Below, piece after piece: positions 1 to 7,481 of a stretch of 40,018 bases of DNA. The stretch is taken from NCBI GenBank assembly GCA_019057975.1, contig JAHLWJ010000005.1, positions 1 through 40,018 of the forward strand, written 5' to 3'. The notes beneath the pieces are model-generated. The model made no database searches and was not told the origin of the DNA. It was given only the letters and a program-made list of their open reading frames with translations. Numbering within the stretch: position 1 is the stretch's first letter; each line of letters begins with the position of its first letter. The DNA is from Promethearchaeota archaeon (GTDB taxonomy: Archaea; Asgardarchaeota; Lokiarchaeia; Sigynarchaeales; SOKP01). A program made the position numbers and the translations under genes.

Positions 1-2
1 TA

Positions 3-650
3 ATATGGAAATGTAAAGTTTGTAATGAAGCTGAAATGAACCTCATTTTTGGGCCCGGTTGGGATAATTCAGGAATTTTTCAAAATTTGAGTAAAGGAAC
101 AAAGATGAAATGGGAAATAAATACAGTTGAAGTAAATGAAACAGTGAATAAGATTGAATTTAGTATTTGGTTCTGGACCCAAAATAAAAATTGGGGTGTT
201 AAAGATAATGATTCTCAGATTACATATCTCAATAATCCAAAGGATTACACTGAAGAGCTTAACTTTTCAAAATATGATTCATTTGTCCCATTCTGGTTTC
301 CCATTCCAGTAGGTGAATATATGGGTGGTTTAGATTTAAACGAATGGTATGATGTAGATAATAGGGTCTTGCCAACACTAAATGTCGATATCTCTAAGGA
401 TGCTATTTCGTCTAGTTATCCCAATAAAGGTATTGAGATTATTGCTATTTACAATGATCAAGGAATCCTAAGCTCATATAAGCTTTATATTAAAGGAAAT
501 GTAGTAATTGTTGATATTGCTCTCGATTTTTTACCTTTTTATGTGATACCTACATTAATAGTGTTATTCACAATTTTATCTCTTGGGGTAATTGTATATA
601 TTATTAGAAAATATAAATCCATTAGACGATCATCACGGAATTTAAAATGA
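3..650 (+). CDS. C-terminal part of a membrane-anchored protein of unknown function (5' end outside window)
   Basis: The reading frame is open to the left edge of the window, so the gene probably starts upstream; an internal ATG at 36 would be the first start inside the window. The visible N-terminus carries a C-x2-C pair (WKCKVCNEAE), possibly half of a zinc ribbon. A soluble region of about 150 residues rich in Trp, Asn and Asp follows. One hydrophobic segment lies near the C-terminus (LDFLPFYVIPTLIVLF onward), and the tail is basic. This fits a single-pass protein anchored at its C-terminus. Its stop codon overlaps the start of the next gene (ATGA at 647-650), so the two are probably translated together. 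I do not recognise the family. Confidence 0.6.
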   Translation: MWKCKVCNEAEMNLIFGPGWDNSGIFQNLSKGTKMKWEINTVEVNETVNKIEFSIWFWTQNKNWGVKDNDSQITYLNNPKDYTEELNFSKYDSFVPFWFPIPVGEYMGGLDLNEWYDVDNRVLPTLNVDISKDAISSSYPNKGIEIIAIYNDQGILSSYKLYIKGNVVIVDIALDFLPFYVIPTLIVLFTILSLGVIVYIIRKYKSIRRSSRNLK

Positions 651-1921
651 AGTCGCAAAAATTTTTGTTTAAATTAAAAGAAAGATTTAGAGAACTCTGG
701 AATTATAAAGTATTTAAGTATGCTGTCATCATTCATGGGGGATATTTTATATTCTCGCTAATTTTAACACTTATTTTCTTTCGAAATCAGAATGATTTCC
801 GGGTTTACTATGATGTAGGAGGAGTTGCCCTAAAAAATATCAATAATCTTTATACTACACCATATAATTGGCCTTTTAGGTATTTACCAATAGCTTCATT
901 ATTTTTTGTACCATTTAATTTGATGGGTTTTGATTTAGGTTTTATTGTATTCAATTCTCTTAATTTAATTCTCAACATATTGATATGTGTTGTTCTCTAC
1001 AAAATCATAATTTTTATCAGAGCGGAAGATCACGAAAAAGAGGAAAAAAGAGTTGTACTCTATATTAGCATATATTTAATGAGTTTACCAAATTTTTTTA
1101 ATTACATATTAGGTCAAATTAATTTGTATGTTACTCTACTGATTTTATTATCTTTATATATTTATTTAAAATACAATGGGATGAAATGGGAGTTAATAGC
1201 AAGTATTTTACTTGGAATCAGTATAATTATAAAACCAATAACAATTTTTATGATTCCTTTCATCCTTATCATTCATTATGATTTAATAAAGAGAAAATTG
1301 AAATTTGATATCTTTCATAGCTTTATTAGATTGATTGGAATATTATTACCTTTATCTCTCAATCTTGTAATGTTTTTAATACTACCAAATTTATTAGATG
1401 GATTCATCGAAGTTAACTTTACTAGCTCAGAACCTTCCCAGATAAATCACTCCTTTAGCATAACAAAGCTCATCATCAACTTCTTATATTTCGTTGGATT
1501 TACGGAAGATCAGGTACTACTACTTCAAATGCCTTTATTTATTTTTATCGCAATTATTTTTATCTTTATAGCTTTCACTTCATTTTTAATTAGAAGAACG
1601 GTTAAGCATTCTGTAATATATGGTTATTGTTTTGGAATTTCAATTATGTTCCTTTGTTATTTTGATTCATGGGATCATCATTTACTAAATTTAACACCAT
1701 TGTTGATAATAATAATATTTAATTTACCAAAACAATCCAACTTAACTAAAAATTTTATTAAACCGAGTCTATTCTTTTTGAGTTTTTTTGATCTCGCATT
1801 TATGGGCCTTTTTTTTATAACAGAAGGTTTTTTTCCCTTCAATTTTGGTAGTACAATCTTCCTTATTTTTATCTTTTATGTATTAGTAAAATACAGCATT
1901 ACAAAAAATAATCCGATTTAG
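647..1921 (+). CDS. GT87-like (DUF2029) polytopic glycosyltransferase, probable polyprenyl-phosphate-mannose dependent
   Basis: This is a 424-residue protein with roughly nine or ten hydrophobic segments. After the first membrane segment it has an acidic-aromatic motif, NDFRVYYDVG (Asp50-Phe51), followed by NLYTTPYNWPFRYLPIASLF. This matches the layout of the GT87/DUF2029 family, where the Asp after the first membrane helix is catalytic and a Y-x-P motif follows. GT-C enzymes of this kind transfer mannose or a related sugar from a lipid-linked donor at the outer membrane face. It overlaps the preceding gene by 4 nt, which suggests both act on the cell surface or in glycolipid synthesis. The exact sugar and acceptor cannot be told. 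A different GT-C family is the main alternative. Confidence 0.6.
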   Translation: MKSQKFLFKLKERFRELWNYKVFKYAVIIHGGYFIFSLILTLIFFRNQNDFRVYYDVGGVALKNINNLYTTPYNWPFRYLPIASLFFVPFNLMGFDLGFIVFNSLNLILNILICVVLYKIIIFIRAEDHEKEEKRVVLYISIYLMSLPNFFNYILGQINLYVTLLILLSLYIYLKYNGMKWELIASILLGISIIIKPITIFMIPFILIIHYDLIKRKLKFDIFHSFIRLIGILLPLSLNLVMFLILPNLLDGFIEVNFTSSEPSQINHSFSITKLIINFLYFVGFTEDQVLLLQMPLFIFIAIIFIFIAFTSFLIRRTVKHSVIYGYCFGISIMFLCYFDSWDHHLLNLTPLLIIIIFNLPKQSNLTKNFIKPSLFFLSFFDLAFMGLFFITEGFFPFNFGSTIFLIFIFYVLVKYSITKNNPI

Positions 1922-1933
1922 CATATTAAAACC

Positions 1934-2683
1934 ATGGAAATAATTCCTGCTATAGATGTTAGTAATGGAAAGTGCGTGCGTTTATATCAAGGATTAAAAG
2001 GAACTGAAAAAATATATTATGAGGATCCTTTTGAAGCAATCGAATTTTGGATTAATAAGGGAGCAAATCGAATCCATTTTATAGATTTAGATGGCGCATG
2101 GGGATCTGACATTAATAAAATGTTATTTAAAAATATAATTAAGAAAGTATCTAATAAATTAAAGATTCAGGTTGGAGGAGGAATAAGAGATATTGAATCG
2201 GTTCTAGAACTAATCAAAATTGGAGTAGATCGCATAATTTTAGGAACAATTGCCATAAAGGATCCAAAAATAATACAGAAATTAGTGAAAATGATTGGAT
2301 CTAATAAAATAATTATTGCAATAGATTATCATAGTGAAAAAATTGCTATTCAAGGATGGACAAAACTCTCAAATAAAAATCCGTTCTCATTTGGAAAAGA
2401 GGTTGAGAAAATGGGGGCGAGATTTATTCTATTTTCATCAATTAAAGCAGATGGTACTTTATCTGGTCCCGATTTTCAAAATATACGGAAAATGATAAAA
2501 ACAGTAAAAAAAGCTTCAATATATGTAGCAGGGGGGATTCGAAACACTGATGATCTTGATAAATTAAAGGAAATTGGTGTTAAAGGAGTTGTAATTGGAA
2601 AAGCTTTTTATGAACAGACGATACCATTTTCCATAATCAAAAATTCTAAATATGATGATGAAAATATATTTAAAGAAGACTAA
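1934..2683 (+). CDS. hisA: HisA, ProFAR isomerase of histidine biosynthesis
   Basis: This 249-residue (beta/alpha)8 barrel enzyme opens the ribose of ProFAR to give PRFAR in histidine synthesis. The N-terminus MEIIPAIDVSNGKCVRLYQG is diagnostic. The catalytic acid/base pair would be Asp8 and Asp131 (IAIDYHSEK). Both phosphate-binding sites are present: GGGIRD near residue 81 and the ADGTLSGPD and VAGGIRN segments in the C-terminal half. The length is normal. It starts 12 nt after the glycosyltransferase gene, so it may share that transcript, but no other his gene is in the window. Some archaeal HisA proteins are bifunctional HisA/TrpF enzymes; the sequence alone does not settle this. Confidence 0.95.
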   Translation: MEIIPAIDVSNGKCVRLYQGLKGTEKIYYEDPFEAIEFWINKGANRIHFIDLDGAWGSDINKMLFKNIIKKVSNKLKIQVGGGIRDIESVLELIKIGVDRIILGTIAIKDPKIIQKLVKMIGSNKIIIAIDYHSEKIAIQGWTKLSNKNPFSFGKEVEKMGARFILFSSIKADGTLSGPDFQNIRKMIKTVKKASIYVAGGIRNTDDLDKLKEIGVKGVVIGKAFYEQTIPFSIIKNSKYDDENIFKED

Positions 2684-2736
2684 GAATTAGAAAAAATTTA
2701 ATTTTAGAATTCCAAAAAGAAATATATTGTTAAAAA

Positions 2737-3462
2737 ATGTTTCAAGAATTTTATTTACCACCATTATTAGTTATTTTCGCACCAGCATTTACTTTAGGGA
2801 TTCTTCATACTGCAATTCCATGTGAAGATAAAGCTATCTTCTTTTTTTGGTCATTTGGTATTTCTAAAACCCCATTAAAAAGTATTTTAATTCTAGTTCT
2901 TTATGGTTTAGGTTTAATTTCATCTAATCTGATAATTGCTTTTATTACAGTATTTATTAGTCTTCTTCCCCAAATATTTATCCCGCATATTATTCCTGAT
3001 GATTTTACTATTAATTTTTTTGGAGCTGTTGTTTCTATGTTTGCGGGCATGATTTTGTTGTTTTTTATAATAAGAAGAAAATATATACCACATTCAAAGT
3101 ATAAAGATGAATTAAGCGAGTTGAATTGGAAAAAAAAGAAAACACCATATCTTTTTGGCATTTTAGCAGGTTTTGCTCCATGTATTTTTGAACTACTTAT
3201 ATATTCTCAATGTTTACAATATTCACTTAGTGGATTTTTTATTGATGGTATTTTTATTGTATTCTATTTTTCTTTAGGAACATTTGTGGGATTATTTCCA
3301 CTGGCTTTAGCAAAACATGGAACATCTCAAATTTTAAAAACAAGAGAACCTAAAACTAATTGGATATTACTCATTATGATATTTATAATAATACTATTTA
3401 ATACAGCCGTAATGATTTTATCATTTTTGCATATCCGCGTTTTTCCAGAGGTTTCTTTTTAA
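2737..3462 (+). CDS. CcdA/DsbD-UreH-like six-helix membrane protein
   Basis: This 241-residue protein has about six hydrophobic segments arranged as two halves. Each half begins with a Pro-Cys motif: LHTAIPCEDKA (Pro28-Cys29) and GFAPCIFE (Pro148-Cys149). Paired PC motifs in the first helix of each repeat are typical of the CcdA/DsbD electron-carrier fold. The LH-x-xPCED stretch also resembles the metal-handling UreH/RcnA relatives, which have H-x4-D there. The likely role is either carrying reducing equivalents across the membrane through a Cys pair, or metal transport. A lysine-rich loop at about 120-135 joins the halves. No thioredoxin partner is adjacent. The superfamily is likely; the substrate is unknown. 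Confidence 0.5.
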   Translation: MFQEFYLPPLLVIFAPAFTLGILHTAIPCEDKAIFFFWSFGISKTPLKSILILVLYGLGLISSNLIIAFITVFISLLPQIFIPHIIPDDFTINFFGAVVSMFAGMILLFFIIRRKYIPHSKYKDELSELNWKKKKTPYLFGILAGFAPCIFELLIYSQCLQYSLSGFFIDGIFIVFYFSLGTFVGLFPLALAKHGTSQILKTREPKTNWILLIMIFIIILFNTAVMILSFLHIRVFPEVSF

Positions 3463-3586
3463 TGATTCTGTCAACATCTTATAAGAATTTAATGAAAAAG
3501 TTAATTATCTTTTAATTATTCATATTATTAGAAATTACTAAAATTTGGTCTATTAAAATATTTTAAGCTATATTTTTTTTATAATA

Positions 3587-3624
3587 ATATAGATCTCAAA
3601 AAATATAATTATATAGATCTCAAA
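3587..3624 (+). repeat. Two direct copies of a 14-bp sequence upstream of the AN1/winged-helix gene
   Basis: ATATAGATCTCAAA occurs at 3587-3600 and again at 3611-3624, a spacing of 24 bp from start to start. It lies directly before the ATG at 3631. Each copy contains the palindrome AGATCT. The second copy lies where a transcript leader or regulator site would be. It could be an operator, or a small local duplication. Confidence 0.5.
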
Positions 3625-3630
3625 GAAATA

Positions 3631-6003
3631 ATGAAATGCCTATTCTGTGAAAGTCAAGATATCGATTTTACTTGCGAAAAATGTAAATCTAGTTTTTGTA
3701 TTAATCATATTGCGACTACCGAAATTCATGAGTGTAAAAAACATAGTATTATTTACTCAAAAGCAAAGGCTTCAGAAAGGAATTTTAAGTGTACTATAGT
3801 TGAAGGTAGTGAATGCCCTATATGCAAATCTCTTTTAAGATTAGAAAGATTGTCTTCAGGTCAATATTATCTAGAATGTACAAATCCTCAATGCCCAGAT
3901 TCGTGGAATTCTTATTTAAAAACCCCTGGAATATTCTTTCCCACAAAAGAAAAATTAGCAAGAGAAGCATTGCGATATAATCTTATTAAAGGAAACAGGT
4001 TAACTTTATGTAGTAAAAAATTAAGACATATAATAGGAAAAGAAATTTGTCCTAATTGTTTTCTAGAATTATTAAGAAGGGCACCTCTCACTAATTTTTC
4101 AACTATAATGAATTCTTTTAATATATCTGCAGAACAGATGATTAAATTCATAAACAAGTATATGGATGAAGAAAGAATATATGGAATAATTGATCAAAAG
4201 AATCAAATGTTCTATTATATTTCTCCAGAAATGAGGGAAAAATTATTATCCATGTTTCATGATAAAGGTATTATCAAAGTTGATAATTTAACTGTAATGT
4301 TAGATATGAGCGGTGAACTTGCTCGTAAGGTTATATATATGTTAATCAATCAATTCCAAATAAAAGGGTCATTTTCACAAGATAAAAATATTTATTATAC
4401 TCAGAAGTACATTTTAGATAATTTAATAAACGAGATTAAGAAAAAAGGTCGTGTATCATTAAAAACCTTAGCAAATAATTTACAACTTCCAAAAGAACTT
4501 GTAAAATCTTTCTGTGTTAATTTAATGAGAGCAAAGGCGGTTAATGGTTATTTTGCTGATAGAGGGAATGAACTTATCACCATTGATCAAATTTTTAATG
4601 AAATTAAAGCCTATTCTAAAGAAATGGGATTATTTGAACTTAATAAACTTGCAATAAAACTAAAAATTGCTGTGGAGTTAGCGAGAAAAAGTCTTCATGA
4701 ATTAATTAAAACTGGTAATATTAAAGGATTATTCACTCAAAGAAGAGAATTTATGACAAATAAATATATGGAGAAAAAAATTAAAGAAATCGCCAGAGTT
4801 TATAGGACTATGCCTTTAAGGGAACTTTCAAATAGATTGGGAGTGACTGAATCAAGCATAGAAGAAAATTTAGCACAGATTATCGCACGAGGTGATATTG
4901 ATGGATATATTGATATGTCAAAAAGAAACTTTACAGCGTATTCTGTACCAAGTGAAGCAAAATCTCGTATGCAACCAAAAAAAACAGCTAAACCTACTGA
5001 TGAAGGAAAGATAGAAGTGGTTCGTGACTATGATTTCGTCGGGGGACAGTTACATATGAAAATAGCTGTCCGTAACATGAGTACTATGGCAATAAATTCA
5101 GTAAAAGTAATTTTAGATGCTCCTATAAGTTATAAGGTAAAAACACCTCTTATTAACATCCCTGTTATTGAAGCAAAGAATTCAAGGGGTGTAGATTTCT
5201 ATTTAGAACCAAAAGAGTGTGGGATTTCTTCAATTGGTGGTGATGTAATCTACAAAACTGCCTCAGGGGAAAAAAGAACCGTACATATAAAAAAAAAAGA
5301 AATTCAGATAAAATGCCCTTTAGTTGTATCATGTTTATCGACTATTGAAGATGTTCAGATTACAATTCAAGATCTTCCAAATGATGCTCGTGCCTTTTTA
5401 ATAGCAGATCTAGATCCAAGATTAGCTTATAGAGCAGCAGTTCGAACTTTAAAACGTTTTGAAGTAAGCACAGTGACATCACATGAGGGACAAGATGCAA
5501 GCGGAAAATATGAAGCAGAATCTTGGCATTGTAGTGAAGCAAAGGTCGGTGGAGGAAGAATAGTTACTAGACTTTACGTGTCTGAATCAAATCAGTCTTT
5601 GGAGGTAAGAGTATGGTGTGGAAGCCCTTCACAGCTGGTGGGATTCTTGGCAAAAATCATAGAAATGTTATTTGAAGAGATCAACATCATTCGGAAGATT
5701 AAATCGGACGAGCGTGAGAAAACAATTGATATTATGGCAATCACCCAAAATTTAGCCGAAATGTCTGATTATTGTATGTTGAGATGGAAAGCTCAAAATA
5801 TTCGAACTAAATTACATGATACATTTGTCCGTGTAAGGAAAATTATAGGAGAAAACGAGGCTATCCTTGGAAGAATGGAGTTTTGGTTAACTCAGTTAAA
5901 TAAGTATGGAAAAGATGATAAAATTAATGATCCCGATGCTGAAAAATTAGTCACAGATATCGAGAATTTCAAATCTGCCATAGCAAGATCTATAAAATTA
6001 TAA
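3631..6003 (+). CDS. AN1-type zinc finger protein with winged-helix repeats, UFL1-like, and a C-terminal Ig-like/appendage-like region
   Basis: This is a 790-residue multidomain protein. Residues 3-35 fit the AN1 zinc-finger spacing (C3-x2-C6-x8-C15-x2-C18-x4-C23-x2-H26-x6-H33-x-C35). A second zinc ribbon uses C62, C65, C83 and C88, and a C127 / C140-x2-C143 cluster follows. Residues about 150-438 hold four or five winged-helix-like repeats of about 60 residues, each ending in a G-x-F/Y-x turn (KGSF, NGYF, KGLF, DGYI). Their order and the EMREKL / LQLP-type motifs recall the N-terminal repeats of the eukaryotic UFM1 ligase UFL1. Residues about 465-560 look like a beta-sandwich with NMSTMAINSVKVILDAP, followed by an alpha/beta domain (575-690) and a helical end. 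The function is unknown; AN1 fingers and UFL1-type repeats both point to ubiquitin-like biology, but that is inference. Confidence 0.55.
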   Translation: MKCLFCESQDIDFTCEKCKSSFCINHIATTEIHECKKHSIIYSKAKASERNFKCTIVEGSECPICKSLLRLERLSSGQYYLECTNPQCPDSWNSYLKTPGIFFPTKEKLAREALRYNLIKGNRLTLCSKKLRHIIGKEICPNCFLELLRRAPLTNFSTIMNSFNISAEQMIKFINKYMDEERIYGIIDQKNQMFYYISPEMREKLLSMFHDKGIIKVDNLTVMLDMSGELARKVIYMLINQFQIKGSFSQDKNIYYTQKYILDNLINEIKKKGRVSLKTLANNLQLPKELVKSFCVNLMRAKAVNGYFADRGNELITIDQIFNEIKAYSKEMGLFELNKLAIKLKIAVELARKSLHELIKTGNIKGLFTQRREFMTNKYMEKKIKEIARVYRTMPLRELSNRLGVTESSIEENLAQIIARGDIDGYIDMSKRNFTAYSVPSEAKSRMQPKKTAKPTDEGKIEVVRDYDFVGGQLHMKIAVRNMSTMAINSVKVILDAPISYKVKTPLINIPVIEAKNSRGVDFYLEPKECGISSIGGDVIYKTASGEKRTVHIKKKEIQIKCPLVVSCLSTIEDVQITIQDLPNDARAFLIADLDPRLAYRAAVRTLKRFEVSTVTSHEGQDASGKYEAESWHCSEAKVGGGRIVTRLYVSESNQSLEVRVWCGSPSQLVGFLAKIIEMLFEEINIIRKIKSDEREKTIDIMAITQNLAEMSDYCMLRWKAQNIRTKLHDTFVRVRKIIGENEAILGRMEFWLTQLNKYGKDDKINDPDAEKLVTDIENFKSAIARSIKL

Positions 6004-6109
6004 GCCATTCTACTTATAAAAAAAATTTATAAATCTTATTAACTATATTTATTATTAAAAACTATATTGCTCTTTAAATTTCAATCAATTATTAAAAAGT
6101 GTTAGTATC

Positions 6110-6526
6110 GTGAGCCCAATAATTAGTATAAGCATAAATGAGAGCCTTAAAAAGTTCATTAATAAACTGGTTTCAAAAAATCAATATGAGAATAAATCTA
6201 AATTAATCAGAGATGCATTATTGCGATTAATGTCAACAATAGATGTCTCTAGTATGGATCTTGCGAGCGAACTAGGTCCAATCCCAAAAAAGATTGTGGG
6301 AAATATGATTCTTATTGCCCCTAATGACTACTTAATACAGAAAAAACTAAATAGAATTGAAAGTGAATATAAAGAGCAAATAGTTAGTAAGAATGTTTAT
6401 TTTTCGAATCAAAACTCTATTATATTTATGATTTTCGAGGGTCAGGTACAAGATTTCCAAAAACTTGTTGTTGAAATAAACAGTATCGAAGAGATTAAAA
6501 ATTTTAGATATTTAATTGTCAATTAA
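6110..6526 (+). CDS. NikR-like ribbon-helix-helix transcriptional regulator without metal ligands
   Basis: This 138-residue protein begins with a ribbon-helix-helix DNA-binding domain (ISISINESLKKFINKLV, then ENKSKLIRDALLRLM). An ACT-like regulatory domain of about 90 residues follows, the NikR layout. The GTG start at 6110 is the right one because the DNA-binding strand begins a few residues later. Nickel-binding NikR proteins use three His and one Cys in the second domain. This protein has no His and no Cys at all, so it should not sense nickel in the usual way. It lies between the AN1 gene and the parvulin gene, each with its own gap, and may bind DNA as a tetramer. Its target is not visible. 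Confidence 0.7.
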   Translation: MSPIISISINESLKKFINKLVSKNQYENKSKLIRDALLRLMSTIDVSSMDLASELGPIPKKIVGNMILIAPNDYLIQKKLNRIESEYKEQIVSKNVYFSNQNSIIFMIFEGQVQDFQKLVVEINSIEEIKNFRYLIVN

Positions 6527-6610
6527 GAGCTCAATTCTTACTCAATACAAACTTAAAATTTTATTATTCACTCATAATTATAATGTTATATCCATTTAGG
6601 TGATATTTTA

Positions 6611-6973
6611 ATGGGAAAAAATAAATATGGTAAAGGATATCAAAAAAAAGTAAAGGCTTCAGAGGGTCAAAAATCAAGAAATAAGGGAGATCCAATCCGT
6701 GATGGAAAAATTAAAGCAAGTCATATTTTAGTTGACAAATTTAATAGAGCAAAAGAAATCAGTGAAGATTTAGAAGCTGGGGAAAAATTTGAAAGTTTGG
6801 CTCAACAATACTCTAATTGTCCAAGTAAAAAGAAATCTGGAAATTTAGGAGAATTTTCAAAAGGAGATATGGTAGCTGAATTCTGGAATGCTTGCAGTAG
6901 ATTGAAAGTAGGTGAAATTTCTCAACCTGTAAAAACACAGTATGGATATCATATTATTAAACGAACAGGATAA
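6611..6973 (+). CDS. Parvulin-type peptidyl-prolyl isomerase
   Basis: The 120-residue protein has a lysine-rich N-terminal tail of about 32 residues followed by one complete parvulin (PpiC/rotamase) domain. Family motifs are IKASHILV at the first strand, LAQQYSNCPSKKKSGNLGEF in the middle and QTQYGYHIIK-like sequence (KTQYGYHIIKRTG) at the end. The two conserved His residues of the fold are present. There is no signal peptide, so it acts in the cytoplasm, helping protein folding by turning Xaa-Pro bonds. A good Shine-Dalgarno match (AGGTGAT, 6598-6604) sits 6 nt before the ATG and supports the start. Its stop lies 8 nt from the 3' end of the convergent tRNA-Gln gene. A second prolyl isomerase of the FKBP class lies near 28 kb. 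Confidence 0.9.
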   Translation: MGKNKYGKGYQKKVKASEGQKSRNKGDPIRDGKIKASHILVDKFNRAKEISEDLEAGEKFESLAQQYSNCPSKKKSGNLGEFSKGDMVAEFWNACSRLKVGEISQPVKTQYGYHIIKRTG

Positions 6974-6981
6974 AATAAAAA

Positions 6982-7114
6982 TAGCCCAGCACGGAATTTC
7001 GATTAACGATAAATTCGGTAATTATTCGAACCGTGGTCCAGGGGTTCAGGGCCCCCGATGCTTGACCTTTTTACTATTGAGCAATAGTTATGCCCAATTC
7101 TACACTACTGGGCT
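6982..7114 (-). tRNA. tRNA-Gln(CUG) interrupted in the D-loop and the T-loop
   Basis: On the minus strand the acceptor AGCCCAG (7114-7108) pairs perfectly with CTGGGCT (6989-6983), discriminator A at 6982. The anticodon arm is GGGGG-CCCTGAA-CCCCT with anticodon CTG at 7049-7047. The D-stem is GTGT/GCAT and the T-stem is CACGG/CCGTG. The gene is 133 nt long against about 73 for the mature molecule. About 31 extra nt lie in the D-loop, holding the hairpin ACTATT-GCTC-AATAGT, and about 29 extra nt lie in the T-loop after TTCGAA. Both can be read as archaeal bulge-helix-bulge introns. An A1-T72 acceptor end suits archaeal Gln tRNA. Position 33 is C rather than the near-universal U. Convergent with the parvulin gene. 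Confidence 0.75.
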
Positions 7115-7286
7115 ACTTAAGATATTTTTCTAATTGTTATAATTTTATTTTTGTAAAAAATATTTGCTATTTAATAAAATCTTGATGATTAATCCCCAAG
7201 AACAAGTAAAATATAAGCAATTAGCATTTCTTATTTTTCTGTCAAATAAGATAAATTTATTTACTAAGATCGATATTAATTTACTT

Positions 7287-7413
7287 GGATTACATTCGAT
7301 TTGGAGGATTCAAAAAGATATCAGTTTCAAAAACTATTTTTAAACCCCGTGACTGAATAAAACCCTGTAAACTGAAAAAACTTTTTAACAATAATTCCTC
7401 CTAAATGTAATCT
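7287..7413. ncRNA. Possible structured RNA: nested inverted repeats in an intergenic region
   Basis: GATTACATT (7288-7296) pairs with AATGTAATC (7404-7412). Inside it GGAGGA (7303-7308) pairs with TCCTCC (7396-7401), and further in TCAGTTT (7321-7327) pairs with AAACTGA (7369-7375). The three helices are in nested order, about 127 nt overall. The middle loop holds CTGA-type elements (GTGACTGA) that may be box D/C-like. The region lies in a 367-nt gap between the tRNA-Gln gene and the dGTPase-like gene, with no ORF. The strand cannot be decided. It could be chance pairing in AT-rich DNA, although GGAGGA/TCCTCC is unusually GC-rich for this gap. The rest of the gap shows nothing I can name. Confidence 0.3.
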
Positions 7414-7481
7414 ACCCCTTTTTATTAAATAAACATGTGATATTAGTATAATATCTACAATTTAAGAAGAATTAAATCCAT

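Noticed and set aside
6942..7133. 63-residue ORF on the plus strand after the parvulin gene
   Set aside because: It covers the antisense of the tRNA-Gln gene and has no protein-like composition; the tRNA fold explains the region better.
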